From NCBI GenBank assembly GCA_900545535.1, contig UQZN01000010.1, positions 36,402-100,401 on the forward strand: a DNA stretch of 64,000 nt. Direction: 5' to 3'. Under the pieces are notes generated by a model that ran no database searches, was not told where the DNA came from, and saw only the letters and a list, made by a program, of their open reading frames with translations. Source of the DNA: an uncultured Phascolarctobacterium sp. Lineage in GTDB: Bacteria; Bacillota; Negativicutes; Acidaminococcales; Acidaminococcaceae. This document shows, one piece after another, positions 50,331-59,165 of the stretch; the stretch's first letter is position 1; the number at the start of each line of letters is the position of its first letter. A program made the position numbers and the translations under genes.

Positions 50331-52652
50331 ATGGCTCATTTACCGCCGATAGTCGCTGATTTGGCGATGATCCTTTTAGTTGCGGGTATCACGACGATCC
50401 TGTTCAAAAAACTCAATCAGCCTTTAGTACTTGGATACATTATTGCCGGCTTCATTACCGGCCCTCATTTCAACTTTTTTCCCACTGTATCAGACACTGC
50501 CAATATCAACGCCTGGTCTGAAATAGGCGTTATTTTTCTTTTATTTGCCCTGGGTCTGGAATTCAGTTTTTACAAGCTCAAAAGTGTGGGCAGTACAGCC
50601 TTCATCGCCACCTTCGTTGAAATAGGCGGCATGCTTGTCATTGGCTATTTTACCGGTCATCTGCTGGGCTGGGATCATATGGACAGCCTGTTTCTGGGCG
50701 GTATGCTGGCCATGTCGTCGACTACTATCATCATCAAAGCCTTTGAAGACCTCAAACTCAAAGGCCAGCGTTTTACAGAAATGGTTTTTGGTATTCTGAT
50801 CGTTGAGGACATCGCCGGCATTATCATGATGGTGCTGCTTTCCACTTTAGCCGCTGCCAGCGCTGATATTTCCACACTCGAACTTGTTGAAAGCGTCATG
50901 CGGCTGCTGTTTTTCCTGGTCTTATGGTTTGTCCTCGGTATGTATCTGGTACCGACCTTCTTTAAACGGGCTGAACGCCTGATGAACGATGAAACTTTAC
51001 TGGTAGCCTCCATCGGTCTGTGCCTGGGCATGGTCGTTCTGGCTACTCACATGGGCTTCTCGGCCGCTTTAGGCGCCTTTATCATGGGTTCTTTGATCGC
51101 CGAAGCTCCCAGCGCCGAAAAGATAGAACACCTTGTCAAACCGGTCAAAGACTTGTTTGGCGCCGTCTTTTTCGTCTCGGTCGGTATGCTTGTTGACCCG
51201 GCCCTGCTGCTGGAATACGCAGTACCCATCATCGTACTTATTCTTGTTACACTGGTCGGCAAGCTGCTGCTTTCCGGCGCCGGCGTACTGCTTTCCGGTC
51301 AAAACCTCAACACTTCCATGCACTGCGGCTTCAGCTTGGCGCAGATCGGTGAATTTTCCTTCATCATAGCATCTCTGGGTATGAGCCTCGGCGTTATCAG
51401 CGACTTTCTCTATCCTATCATCGTCGCTGTTTCCGTAACCACTACCTTCACCACTCCCTTCTTCGTCATGGCAGCAGAACCGGCCTACCAGTTCGTTAAA
51501 AAATCGCTGCCAGATAAAACTCTGGAATGGCTGGACCGCTATACGGAAGACAATCCTGATAACGACGGCAAAGACAGCGACTGGCGTGATTTCCTGCGTG
51601 AATATTTTATCCGCATCCTGATTTTTACGACCATGCTCTCTGCCGTTGCCCTGGGCTCTTACTACTACCTGCAGCCCTACCTGTCCGGGAAAATGACTGC
51701 CCCCTACAGCAATCTGCTGACAGCGCTGCTGACGCTGATAGTTATGGCGCCGTTCCTGCGGGCAGTACTGGTCAATAAAACCAATCACCCGGAACTTTTC
51801 TCGACGCTGTGGTTCAAGAAACGTTCCAACCATATCCCGCTCACGCTGTTGTTATTTTTAAAGATCCTCATCGCGGCAGCCTTCCTCTACTTTGTTTTTG
51901 CTAAGCTGCTGGGCCTGCAATCGCTGCTGGCCGCACTGGCAACAGCAGGCGCAGCCTATTTCATCTCGTCCTCCGACTGGCTGATGGGTGAATATCTGCG
52001 GATGGAATCGCGCTTTCTGGTCAACCTGAACGAACGGCATATGCTCAAACACCGTGAAGCTCTGGCAGAAGCAGGCGAAGAACATCTTTACGGCTGGTTC
52101 GACCAGGAACTGCAGCTGGCACGTTACAAGATCTGCGAAGACTCGCCCATGATCGGGCAGACGCTGATCCAGCTTGCCTTCCGCGAGCTTTATGGCTGTA
52201 ATATCCTGCAAATAACGACACCGGAAGAAGTCGTCGATATGCCGGGCGGCCACCACATCCTGCAAAAAGATTCTACTTTGCTGATGATCGGCACGGATTC
52301 TCAATTCAAGCTTTTTGACACAGCCATCAATACTCAGCGGCTGTGCATGAACCTGATTGAAGAACCTATCACCCTGCGTGAATTTATGCTGCGCGAAGAT
52401 AATGACAAAGAAAACGTTTCCGCTTTCTTATCCTGTGCCATCACGATCGATAAACACTCACCCATCCTGGGTAAATCGCTCAAAGACACTAATATCCGTG
52501 ATGACTGGTACTGCCTCGTCATCGGTCTGGAACGCGGCAGCTATACCATGACCAATCCCAATGTTTCGCTGGTCTTTGAAAAGGGCGATCTGCTGTGGGT
52601 ACTGGGCAAGCAAAAAATGATCAATCAGCTGGTACGTGAAGAAATACTCTAA
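50331..52652 (+). CDS. Cation:proton antiporter (CPA2/KefB type) with C-terminal regulatory domain
   Basis: 773 residues. N-terminal CPA2 Na+(K+)/H+ exchanger (about 1-400, 12 helices; LNQPLVLGYIIAGFITGPH, FALGLEFS, MSSTTIIIKAF, VEDIAGIIMMV), four more helices in the middle (about 425-575), and two TrkA_C-like cytosolic domains at the end (ARYKICEDSPMIGQTLIQLAFRELYGCNILQI and IDKHSPILGKSLKDTNIRDDWYCLVIGLERGS). Lacks a full RCK nucleotide-binding domain. Such fused proteins serve K+/Na+ homeostasis. Monocistronic. Confidence 0.92.
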   Translation: MAHLPPIVADLAMILLVAGITTILFKKLNQPLVLGYIIAGFITGPHFNFFPTVSDTANINAWSEIGVIFLLFALGLEFSFYKLKSVGSTAFIATFVEIGGMLVIGYFTGHLLGWDHMDSLFLGGMLAMSSTTIIIKAFEDLKLKGQRFTEMVFGILIVEDIAGIIMMVLLSTLAAASADISTLELVESVMRLLFFLVLWFVLGMYLVPTFFKRAERLMNDETLLVASIGLCLGMVVLATHMGFSAALGAFIMGSLIAEAPSAEKIEHLVKPVKDLFGAVFFVSVGMLVDPALLLEYAVPIIVLILVTLVGKLLLSGAGVLLSGQNLNTSMHCGFSLAQIGEFSFIIASLGMSLGVISDFLYPIIVAVSVTTTFTTPFFVMAAEPAYQFVKKSLPDKTLEWLDRYTEDNPDNDGKDSDWRDFLREYFIRILIFTTMLSAVALGSYYYLQPYLSGKMTAPYSNLLTALLTLIVMAPFLRAVLVNKTNHPELFSTLWFKKRSNHIPLTLLLFLKILIAAAFLYFVFAKLLGLQSLLAALATAGAAYFISSSDWLMGEYLRMESRFLVNLNERHMLKHREALAEAGEEHLYGWFDQELQLARYKICEDSPMIGQTLIQLAFRELYGCNILQITTPEEVVDMPGGHHILQKDSTLLMIGTDSQFKLFDTAINTQRLCMNLIEEPITLREFMLREDNDKENVSAFLSCAITIDKHSPILGKSLKDTNIRDDWYCLVIGLERGSYTMTNPNVSLVFEKGDLLWVLGKQKMINQLVREEIL

Positions 52653-52667
52653 AATACACATAATAAA

Positions 52668-52694
52668 AAACCTTCGGCTCAGCCGAAGGTTTTT
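52668..52694. terminator. Bidirectional terminator after the antiporter gene
   Basis: AAACCTTCGGCT-c-AGCCGAAGGTTT with T/A runs on both sides. Confidence 0.88.
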
Positions 52695-52696
52695 AT

Positions 52697-53791
52697 TTAT
52701 TTCCCCTGCAGATTTATCACTACTATTTCCGGTTTCAGCTCCGTCCGCACCGGCGGCCCCCAAAAGCCATAACCATTGCTGACGATTGCAGTCAGATCAC
52801 CAAACTGCTCCAAACCGTAATCCAGCTTATACATCCGCTGCGTCACCAGCCTGTTAGGGAACATCTGCCCGGTATGGGTATGTCCTGCCAGATACATATC
52901 GTAGCCCGCTGCCGCCGCAGCGTCCATACGCCGTGGCTGATGATCGATCAGGATACTGTAATATTTATCGTTATTACTGCTCAAATTCTGCAGCGGCACA
53001 GTGCTTGCTGAAACACGATAATCATGCAGACCCGTGATTTTCAAATTACCGTCAGCCAGCGTGCTTTCATCAGTCAGTATCCTGACATTATTAACCGCCA
53101 GCAGTGCCCGCAGCTCGTTAGGACGGTCAAGATAATCATGATTGCCAAACGCCCCATATACGCCCAGCGGCGCCCGTAATTCTTTTAAAGGCGCCAGCGA
53201 ATTTTCGTCGATGATATACCGCAGACGTTCATCCATAATATCGCCGGCGATCAGCACCAGATCAGGCTGCTGCGCATTTATCAGCTGTACCAGACCCTTA
53301 CTGTACTCATAGCCAAGCTCGCGCCCCAAATGAATATCACTGACCAGCACTATTTTATACCGCGCCTCCGGCGGCAGCTTCGCACTGACAACGGTTTCCG
53401 TACGCACCACCGGGCTGAACGCCCGCCAGCTGCCCCAGGCAATAAAAATAACTAAAAATACTGCTCCCGCAGCGGCAAACTGCGTAAACGGCAGCTTGAA
53501 CGATAAAATACGCAGCACACTATATATGATGCCATGCAGCACCATCAAAAGCAGCGAATAATACAAAAAAGCGATCCAATAACCACTCAGCCAGGCCGAA
53601 AGCTTCAGCAGCGGCAACGGCAGACTTGCCGACAGCATACGGCTGCCGACAGTATTCAACATCAACGCGACATACAAAATAATAAACGGCGTCGAGCGCA
53701 GAAAAGAAAAGGCATGACTGTAATAGACCCAGGCCAAAGAGCTTAAAATAAAATCGATCAGGGAAATGAACAAAATAACACTCAAAATCAA
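52697..53791 (-). CDS. Membrane-anchored metallophosphoesterase
   Basis: 364 residues. Four N-terminal hydrophobic helices (about 1-120) and a calcineurin-like phosphoesterase domain with the five metal motifs: LVSDIHLG, GDIMDE, FGNHDY, LIDHQP and LAGHTHTGQ. Resembles YkuE/YkoQ-type enzymes, some of which remove lipid-linked or phospholipid phosphates. TTG start behind AAGGAG. The active site would face the cytoplasm or periplasm depending on helix count, which I cannot fix. Confidence 0.9.
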   Translation of the reverse strand: MILSVILFISLIDFILSSLAWVYYSHAFSFLRSTPFIILYVALMLNTVGSRMLSASLPLPLLKLSAWLSGYWIAFLYYSLLLMVLHGIIYSVLRILSFKLPFTQFAAAGAVFLVIFIAWGSWRAFSPVVRTETVVSAKLPPEARYKIVLVSDIHLGRELGYEYSKGLVQLINAQQPDLVLIAGDIMDERLRYIIDENSLAPLKELRAPLGVYGAFGNHDYLDRPNELRALLAVNNVRILTDESTLADGNLKITGLHDYRVSASTVPLQNLSSNNDKYYSILIDHQPRRMDAAAAAGYDMYLAGHTHTGQMFPNRLVTQRMYKLDYGLEQFGDLTAIVSNGYGFWGPPVRTELKPEIVVINLQGK

Positions 53792-53980
53792 TAGTCTCCT
53801 TCCGAAGTCTCAATTTATAACCCATAACATTCATAACGCCCAAAAACTTTCATGCTCTTATTATACAGGTTAAAGTCCGCTGCAAGTCAAGTAGTAAACC
53901 TGCCTTTTTCACTTCCTGGTGAATAAATTTACAAAAAGTTTTAACTTTCCTGCCCAAACCGGCACTTTCTGCCGTTGCTG

Positions 53981-55168
53981 TTACAAAAAATATCCATTTC
54001 TTCTCTGATAAAAATAACCGTCTTTTCTATATACTCTGGCTATAATCATTACCCAACATAAAACCAGAAAAGCAACGCCGCCCCACATCACATACTGCAT
54101 CCCTACACGCGCGATCACCATGCCGCAAACAAACGACCCTAAAGCCGTACCTAAATTAGCGGCGGTCAGGAAAAGCCCGTTGGCAAAATCTGCAGCCTCC
54201 GGCGCGGCAGTAGAGATCCAATACTGATTGATATTGGCGTTCATCCCTCCCAAAACACCCCACAATAGAGTAATTGCAGCCATTGGCAGCGCCAAAGAAC
54301 CACCCCAGAAAAACGCGGCATAAACGATACCCAAAGCAGCTGGAAATATTACTACCAGCCTCTCGGCAACGGCACCCGAACTCAACAGGCGCCCGGCAAG
54401 AAAATTACCGGCGATATTCATCAGACCGTAGACAAGTAAAATCAAGCTTACCGCATTCCACGAAAAACCCGTGATACTGGTAAGATAACCGGAAAAATAC
54501 CCGAATACGCCAAAAACGGCGCCATTCATAAATACCACGGCAGCAATAGAAAGCCACAAATCCGGTTTCTTTAAAACCTGCAGCTGCTGCCCATAGGAAA
54601 GCCTGGCGGTAACAGGCAGCGACGGTATGAAGAACCAGGTCGCGATCAGCGCCACTGCATTAACTAAGGCAAAACCGCTCATAGCCGCCGTCAGTGAAAA
54701 ATTGCTGGCAATAAAACTGCTGACCGGCACACCCAGCACCATCCCAGCCGATACGCCCACAATAACTTTGGCTACAGCCTTTGGAGCAGCTTCAATACTG
54801 GCGGAAGCTGCCGCAACCGAAAAAGCCAGCGAACAATAAACAGGGTGAAAAATTGCCGGCACGACCCTCGCCAACAACATAAGTGTAAAATTATCAGTAA
54901 AAACAGCCGTGATATTACCTAAAACAAATATACCCAGCACCAGCAGCATCACCTTTTTGCGGTCGATACCCGAAAACAGCAGCGGCATCACCGGCCCCGC
55001 AATAGCTACTGCCAAAGCAAACAAACTGACCAATAAGCCGGCCTGCGCTATACTGACACTGAATTTTTCAGCCAAAAGCGGCAGAATCCCCAGTACACCC
55101 ATTTCCGTATTGATGATACCAAAAACACCTACCGTCAGAATAAAAATCAGTAAACTGTTCTTCTCTGC
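53981..55168 (-). CDS. MFS transporter, DHA1/AraJ-like efflux permease
   Basis: 395 residues, 12 hydrophobic helices. Pattern FGIINTEMGVLGILPLLAEKFSVSIAQAGLLVSLFALAVAIAGPVM and GIDRKKVMLLVLG (motif A-like) is typical of the YdhP/AraJ drug or sugar efflux branch. ATG at 55168 follows GGAAGGGGAG; an upstream frame through the terminator hairpin is rejected. Substrate unknown. Confidence 0.9.
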   Translation of the reverse strand, partial: AEKNSLLIFILTVGVFGIINTEMGVLGILPLLAEKFSVSIAQAGLLVSLFALAVAIAGPVMPLLFSGIDRKKVMLLVLGIFVLGNITAVFTDNFTLMLLARVVPAIFHPVYCSLAFSVAAASASIEAAPKAVAKVIVGVSAGMVLGVPVSSFIASNFSLTAAMSGFALVNAVALIATWFFIPSLPVTARLSYGQQLQVLKKPDLWLSIAAVVFMNGAVFGVFGYFSGYLTSITGFSWNAVSLILLVYGLMNIAGNFLAGRLLSSGAVAERLVVIFPAALGIVYAAFFWGGSLALPMAAITLLWGVLGGMNANINQYWISTAAPEAADFANGLFLTAANLGTALGSFVCGMVIARVGMQYVMWGGVAFLVLCWVMIIARVYRKDGYFYQRRNGYFL

Positions 55169-55198
55169 CATAACATCTCCCCTTCCTGTCAATAAAAA

Positions 55199-55228
55199 TG
55201 TGGATTCCCATTCTTCCGAGAATCCACA
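55199..55228 (-). terminator. Terminator between the exported hydrolase and MFS genes
   Basis: TGTGGATTC and GAATCCACA flank a 12-nt loop, with TTTTTATT on the minus strand. Confidence 0.75.
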
Positions 55229-55272
55229 CAAATACCACTTTTAACAAACCAAGCAGCTGCGCCGGCAGTAAA

Positions 55273-56343
55273 TTATTTTAAATTGGCCTTAAAAAAGCTC
55301 TCGATTTTATCAAACGGGATCAGCTCGACCCTGTCATAAAGGTCCACGTGCCCGGCACCGGCAACATAATACAGCTCTTTAGGCTCTGCCGCGCGTTTAT
55401 AGGCATCTTCGCTGAATTCTTTAGAATGGGCCTGATCGCCGGTAATAAAAAGCAGCGGGCGCGGAGAAATAGTTTCGATATCATTGAACGGATAGAAATT
55501 CATAAATTTAGTATTGCTGGAAAGTGTCGGGTGCGTAGTCAACAGCGGCGAAGAACCTGCCGGGGTAAACTCGCCTCTCGGAGTACGGTAAAAGTCATAG
55601 AATTCGCGCTCGATCGGACTGGAATCCTCGTTGATCTCGTGCACAGTACCGCTGGTATATTTAGCGGCGCCGCCCTGAAATTCCACATAACGCTGTTCTG
55701 CCGCCTCGGCAATGATCTGCTTTCTTTGCGCAAGCGTCAGCGAATGATTAAGGCCATTGCGGTTAGCGGCGCCCATATCATACATGCTGACAGTCGTAAC
55801 AGCTTTCAGACGGGGATCGATCTTCGCGGCGCTGATGGCAAAACTGCCGCTGCCGCAGATCCCGATCACGCCGATCCTGTCTTTGTCGGCAAAGGGACTT
55901 GTCCCCAGATAATCTGCTGCCGCACTGAAAGTCTCGGCATAAATATCAGGCGCTACAGCATTACGCGGCTGGCCGTCGCTGCCGCCCCAGAAAGCCAGAT
56001 CGACAGACAAAGTCACAAAACCGCGTTCCGCCATTTTGGCAGCATAAAGATCGGCGCTTTGCTCTTTGACTGCCCCCATTGGATGACCCACTATGATAGC
56101 GGCGTGCTTTTGCTTTTGATCCATATTTTTGGGCAGATATAAATTCCCGGCGATATTCATTTTATACTGGTTTTTAAAAGTGACTTTCTGCACATCAACC
56201 TTATCGCTTTTATAAAAATTATCGGCACCATGCGACATATCAGCCGCCCAGACAGCGCCTGTACCCGTCGTCGATAAAATCAGCCCCAGGGCGACAGCCC
56301 TGAATATTTTCAAATAACGATCAGTAAAAGTTTTCTTTTTCAT
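55273..56343 (-). CDS. Exported alpha/beta hydrolase (YcjY/dienelactone-hydrolase-like)
   Basis: 356 residues with a signal peptide (MKKKTFTDRYLKIFRAVALGLILSTTGTGAVWA-ADM). The hydrolase core has HPMGAVKEQSADLYAAKMAERGFVTLSVDL, nucleophile elbow GVIGICGSGSFAIS (Cys at the nucleophile position, as in dienelactone hydrolases), acid loop FITGDQAHS and catalytic His in GAGHVDLYD. Periplasmic. Clustered with flavodoxin and MFS genes behind a LysR regulator, suggesting processing of an imported or toxic compound. Confidence 0.85.
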   Translation of the reverse strand: MKKKTFTDRYLKIFRAVALGLILSTTGTGAVWAADMSHGADNFYKSDKVDVQKVTFKNQYKMNIAGNLYLPKNMDQKQKHAAIIVGHPMGAVKEQSADLYAAKMAERGFVTLSVDLAFWGGSDGQPRNAVAPDIYAETFSAAADYLGTSPFADKDRIGVIGICGSGSFAISAAKIDPRLKAVTTVSMYDMGAANRNGLNHSLTLAQRKQIIAEAAEQRYVEFQGGAAKYTSGTVHEINEDSSPIEREFYDFYRTPRGEFTPAGSSPLLTTHPTLSSNTKFMNFYPFNDIETISPRPLLFITGDQAHSKEFSEDAYKRAAEPKELYYVAGAGHVDLYDRVELIPFDKIESFFKANLK

Positions 56344-56423
56344 AATGATCCACTCCTTATAATTAGTTAGTATTTTTCTACGCCATGCTGCTTCAGCATA
56401 ACTTTATCTGTAAGGCTTTAGCC

Positions 56424-56963
56424 TTATACCAGCCTACCCATTTCCTGTGCCTGTTTTAAAGCCGTATTACCGTGAATATCTCCGGCAGCAGTCACTCCGC
56501 CAGCCAAAACAACGCCCTTAAGCGTAACGCTCTCAAAACAGTCGATCCAGCCCTGCAGCCCTTTCTGGGCCCCGTCGACAGCCGACGCTGCCGTATCGGC
56601 CGCTGCTGCCAGCAAATAAACCTCGCGATATGCATAATCAGACGCAAACAAAGGATTGCTCCTGTCGAGCAGAGTTTTCATCTGCCCGCACATCTCGTAA
56701 AAATAAACCGGCGTTGCAAACACAAGTACATCGGCTTTTTGCATCTTGGGAACGATCGTATCCATATCGTCACGAATAACGCAGCGCCCTGTTTGCTGAC
56801 AAGCCAGACAGCCTTTGCAGAAATTTACTGTTTTACCATACAGGCCTATTTTTTCTACCGTATGGCCGGCCTCCTGCACGCCTTTTATAAATTCGTCTGC
56901 CAGAAGCTCGGAATTACCGCCTTTACGCAGGCTTGCCGTTATTACCAAAACTTTTTTCAACAT
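56424..56963 (-). CDS. Flavodoxin-family / NADPH-dependent FMN reductase
   Basis: 179 residues with a flavodoxin-like fold: FMN phosphate loop ITASLRKGGNSELLADEF, CKGCLACQQTGRCVIRDDMD (a Cys-rich segment seen in iron-sulfur flavoproteins, with spacing CxxCxxCxxxxxC) and FATPVYFYEMCGQMKTLLDRSN. Probably a cytosolic FMN oxidoreductase. ATG at 56963 follows GAGGAG. Second gene of the LysR-linked group. Confidence 0.9.
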   Translation of the reverse strand: MLKKVLVITASLRKGGNSELLADEFIKGVQEAGHTVEKIGLYGKTVNFCKGCLACQQTGRCVIRDDMDTIVPKMQKADVLVFATPVYFYEMCGQMKTLLDRSNPLFASDYAYREVYLLAAAADTAASAVDGAQKGLQGWIDCFESVTLKGVVLAGGVTAAGDIHGNTALKQAQEMGRLV

Positions 56964-56986
56964 ATTTCTCCTCTGCCTTCTTTCCA

Positions 56987-57196
56987 TTATTTTTTCAGTT
57001 TAAAAATCAAATAATCAAGACGATCTATTTTTATCTGTATCTCATGCAGCTCCTTAAGCAGTCTGACCCGATGACCCGTTAATAACTCTAATTGTTCTGA
57101 AAGCTCTTTCTTTTCCATAACTACCGCAAAACATTCAATAAACTTATGATCACAACCGGCAGCAGCAAGATTTTCCCTGATGTCATTGCCCGACAT
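56987..57196 (-). CDS. Small helical protein, function unknown
   Basis: 69 residues: MSGNDIRENLAAAGCDHKFIECFAVVMEKKELSEQLELLTGHRVRLLKELHEIQIKIDRLDYLIFKLKK. The C-terminal part is a coiled coil like that of MerR proteins (ELHEIQIKIDRLDYLIFKLKK). Short proteins of this shape are common next to flavodoxin genes in Clostridia and Negativicutes. ATG at 57196 follows AAGGAG by 6 nt. First gene divergent from lysR. Confidence 0.75.
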   Translation of the reverse strand: MSGNDIRENLAAAGCDHKFIECFAVVMEKKELSEQLELLTGHRVRLLKELHEIQIKIDRLDYLIFKLKK

Positions 57197-57284
57197 CCGT
57201 AACTCCTTCACCTGATCGCCTCCTTTGTCTTAATTATAAAAGCAGTGATCACGAATATCAAATACATATATTAAATGCGTTGAT

Positions 57285-57317
57285 ATACTTGAAAAGTATG
57301 TCAATTATTATTATAAT
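57285..57317 (+). promoter_or_regulatory. lysR promoter with overlapping dyad
   Basis: TTGAAA (57289-57294), 17-nt spacer, TATAAT (57312-57317). The dyad ATACTT-gaa-AAGTAT (57285-57299), which contains a T-N11-A LysR box, covers the -35 box, so LysR probably represses itself and acts on the divergent genes. Confidence 0.65.
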
Positions 57318-57341
57318 GATTGTACCGGAGGTGGAATTTTT

Positions 57342-58220
57342 ATGGATATCAGGACCCTGCAATATTTTCTTGCCGTAGCCCGTGAAGAAAGTATCAGCGG
57401 CGCGGCCGAATTTTTACATATGACGCAGCCGCCGCTTTCAAGGCAGCTCAAAGAACTGGAAACAGAACTTGGCAAACAGCTTTTTATCCGTGGCAACCGC
57501 AAAATAACGCTGACAGAAGACGGTATGATCCTGCGTAAACGTGCCGAAGAAATCGTTTCCTTAATGGAAAAAACAAAAACCGAGCTCACTGCCTCCGGCG
57601 AAAATATCAGCGGCGACATTTATATTGGCGGCGCTGAAACAGAAGGCATTCGGCCGATAGCCAAAATCATCCGCACAATGCAGCAGCAATACGAACATAT
57701 ACGTTTCCATATTTTCAGCGCTCAGGCCGAAGACGTTGCCGAACGTATCGACAATGGGTTATTAGATTTCGGCATTTTTATTGAACCGGCCGATTTATCG
57801 AAATATGACTTCATCAAATTGCCGTCCACCGATATCTGGGGCCTGCTGATGCGCAAAGACAACCCGCTGGCCAACAAGCCGACAGTTACCCCCAGAGATC
57901 TGTTTGCTATCCCACTGCTGCTTTCTGATCAGGAAATGGTCAAAAATGAAATTTCCGGCTGGCTGGGCGGCGACTTTAATAAACTGAATATCGTCGCTAC
58001 CTATAATCTGTTATATAACGCCTCGCTGATGGTTGAAGAAAGCGTTGGTTCAGCCCTGTGCCTTGACCGGATCATCAAAACAACAGAAAGCAGCCCACTG
58101 TGTTTCCGGCCCTTAGAACCCAAATTAGAAGTTGGCCTGAATATCGTCTGGAAAAAATATCAAATCTTTCCTAAAGCTGCCGCAAAATTTTTAGAATATC
58201 TGCAAAAAGAATATCGTTAA
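57342..58220 (+). CDS. LysR-family transcriptional regulator
   Basis: 292 residues: HTH (about 1-60, MDIRTLQYFLAVAREESISGAAEFLHMTQPPLSRQLKELETELGKQLF) and effector domain (about 90-290, GDIYIGGAETEGIRPIAKIIRTMQQQY). Close to the branch that regulates flavodoxin/oxidoreductase and hydrolase clusters. CGGAGGTGG precedes ATG. Divergent from the small helical gene, flavodoxin, hydrolase and MFS genes, the likely targets, and convergent with a flavodoxin lipoprotein. Confidence 0.93.
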   Translation: MDIRTLQYFLAVAREESISGAAEFLHMTQPPLSRQLKELETELGKQLFIRGNRKITLTEDGMILRKRAEEIVSLMEKTKTELTASGENISGDIYIGGAETEGIRPIAKIIRTMQQQYEHIRFHIFSAQAEDVAERIDNGLLDFGIFIEPADLSKYDFIKLPSTDIWGLLMRKDNPLANKPTVTPRDLFAIPLLLSDQEMVKNEISGWLGGDFNKLNIVATYNLLYNASLMVEESVGSALCLDRIIKTTESSPLCFRPLEPKLEVGLNIVWKKYQIFPKAAAKFLEYLQKEYR

Positions 58221-58230
58221 ACCTTACTGC

Positions 58231-58270
58231 TAAAAAACAGAGAGAGCTTCTTAAAAGCGCTCTCTGTTTT
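58231..58270. terminator. Bidirectional terminator between lysR and the flavodoxin lipoprotein gene
   Basis: AAAAACAGAGAGAGC and GCGCTCTCTGTTTTT pair around an 8-nt loop. Confidence 0.85.
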
Positions 58271-58289
58271 TATTCCCGGCAATAATATT

Positions 58290-58901
58290 TTATTTTGTTA
58301 AACCTAAACGCTGCAGCCAGGCTCTGACGTCGCTTTGGGCATTAGCGGCATTACTGCCGCTGACTACGAAAGCCTCCAGCACCTTAGCATTAGGCACCGC
58401 TTTTTTCAGATCGCTGACACAGTTGGCAACCCCACCGCCGCCATGCGTGACAAACGGCACCACAGTTTTTCCAGACAGGTCATGCTGCTCTAAAAAAGTA
58501 AACATCGGCATTGGCATCGTGCTCCACCAGTTAGGCACACCAATATAAACAACATCATAAGCCGCCAAAGCTTCTACCCTGCCATTGATAGCCGGACGGG
58601 CATTACTGTCACGCTCAGCCCTGGCCTGCTCCGTAGCAGCGCGATATTCTTCTGGATAAGGTTTTACCGTTGTCACTCTGAACAGATCCGCCCCTGTTTC
58701 ATTGCCGATCATTCTGGCAACAGCTTCCGTATTCCCCGAACGCGAATAATATACTACCAGCGCTTTACCATTATTAGCTTGCTTTTCACTTTGCATGATT
58801 TTCCCTCCATTATCAGTAGAAATAGCCTCGGCATTGCTGCCGCCGCAGGCCGCCGCCAGCATAGCCAGTATCGCCATCAAGGCCGCGATGATTTTTTTCA
58901 T
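58290..58901 (-). CDS. Flavodoxin-like lipoprotein
   Basis: 203 residues. Signal with lipobox MLAAAC-GGS, then a flavodoxin domain: FMN loop VVYYSRSGNTEAVARMI, VYIGVPNWWSTMPMPMFTFLEQHDLSGKTVVPFVTHGGGG. Secreted flavodoxins of this type occur in gut anaerobes; partner unknown. ATG at 58901 has GAGGAGG upstream. Convergent with lysR, own terminator. Confidence 0.88.
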   Translation of the reverse strand: MKKIIAALMAILAMLAAACGGSNAEAISTDNGGKIMQSEKQANNGKALVVYYSRSGNTEAVARMIGNETGADLFRVTTVKPYPEEYRAATEQARAERDSNARPAINGRVEALAAYDVVYIGVPNWWSTMPMPMFTFLEQHDLSGKTVVPFVTHGGGGVANCVSDLKKAVPNAKVLEAFVVSGSNAANAQSDVRAWLQRLGLTK

Positions 58902-59060
58902 ACCTTGCCTCCTCAACTTTTACTTAGCAAAAAGCACTGTTTTACCTCTTACTTCCATACCCTTTGCTTTAATTCGATTCTACAGGCTGGAGTTCACTTC
59001 AGGTCAAGCATTTACTGAGAAAGTTTACAAAAAGTTCATATTATAAGCTTTATTCCAAGA

Positions 59061-59106
59061 TAAAAGAGCGTATACCCGCTGCTATACAGCAGGATATACG
59101 CTCTTT
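59061..59106. terminator. Terminator after the autotransporter gene
   Basis: AAAAGAGCGTATA and TATACGCTCTTT pair around an inner CCCGCTGCTatacAGCAGG stem. Confidence 0.8.
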
Positions 59107-59165
59107 CTTAATTAAAAACTTTCCCTATTATTGTTTCCTGCGCCGATCCTCCGATCAACGCTCTT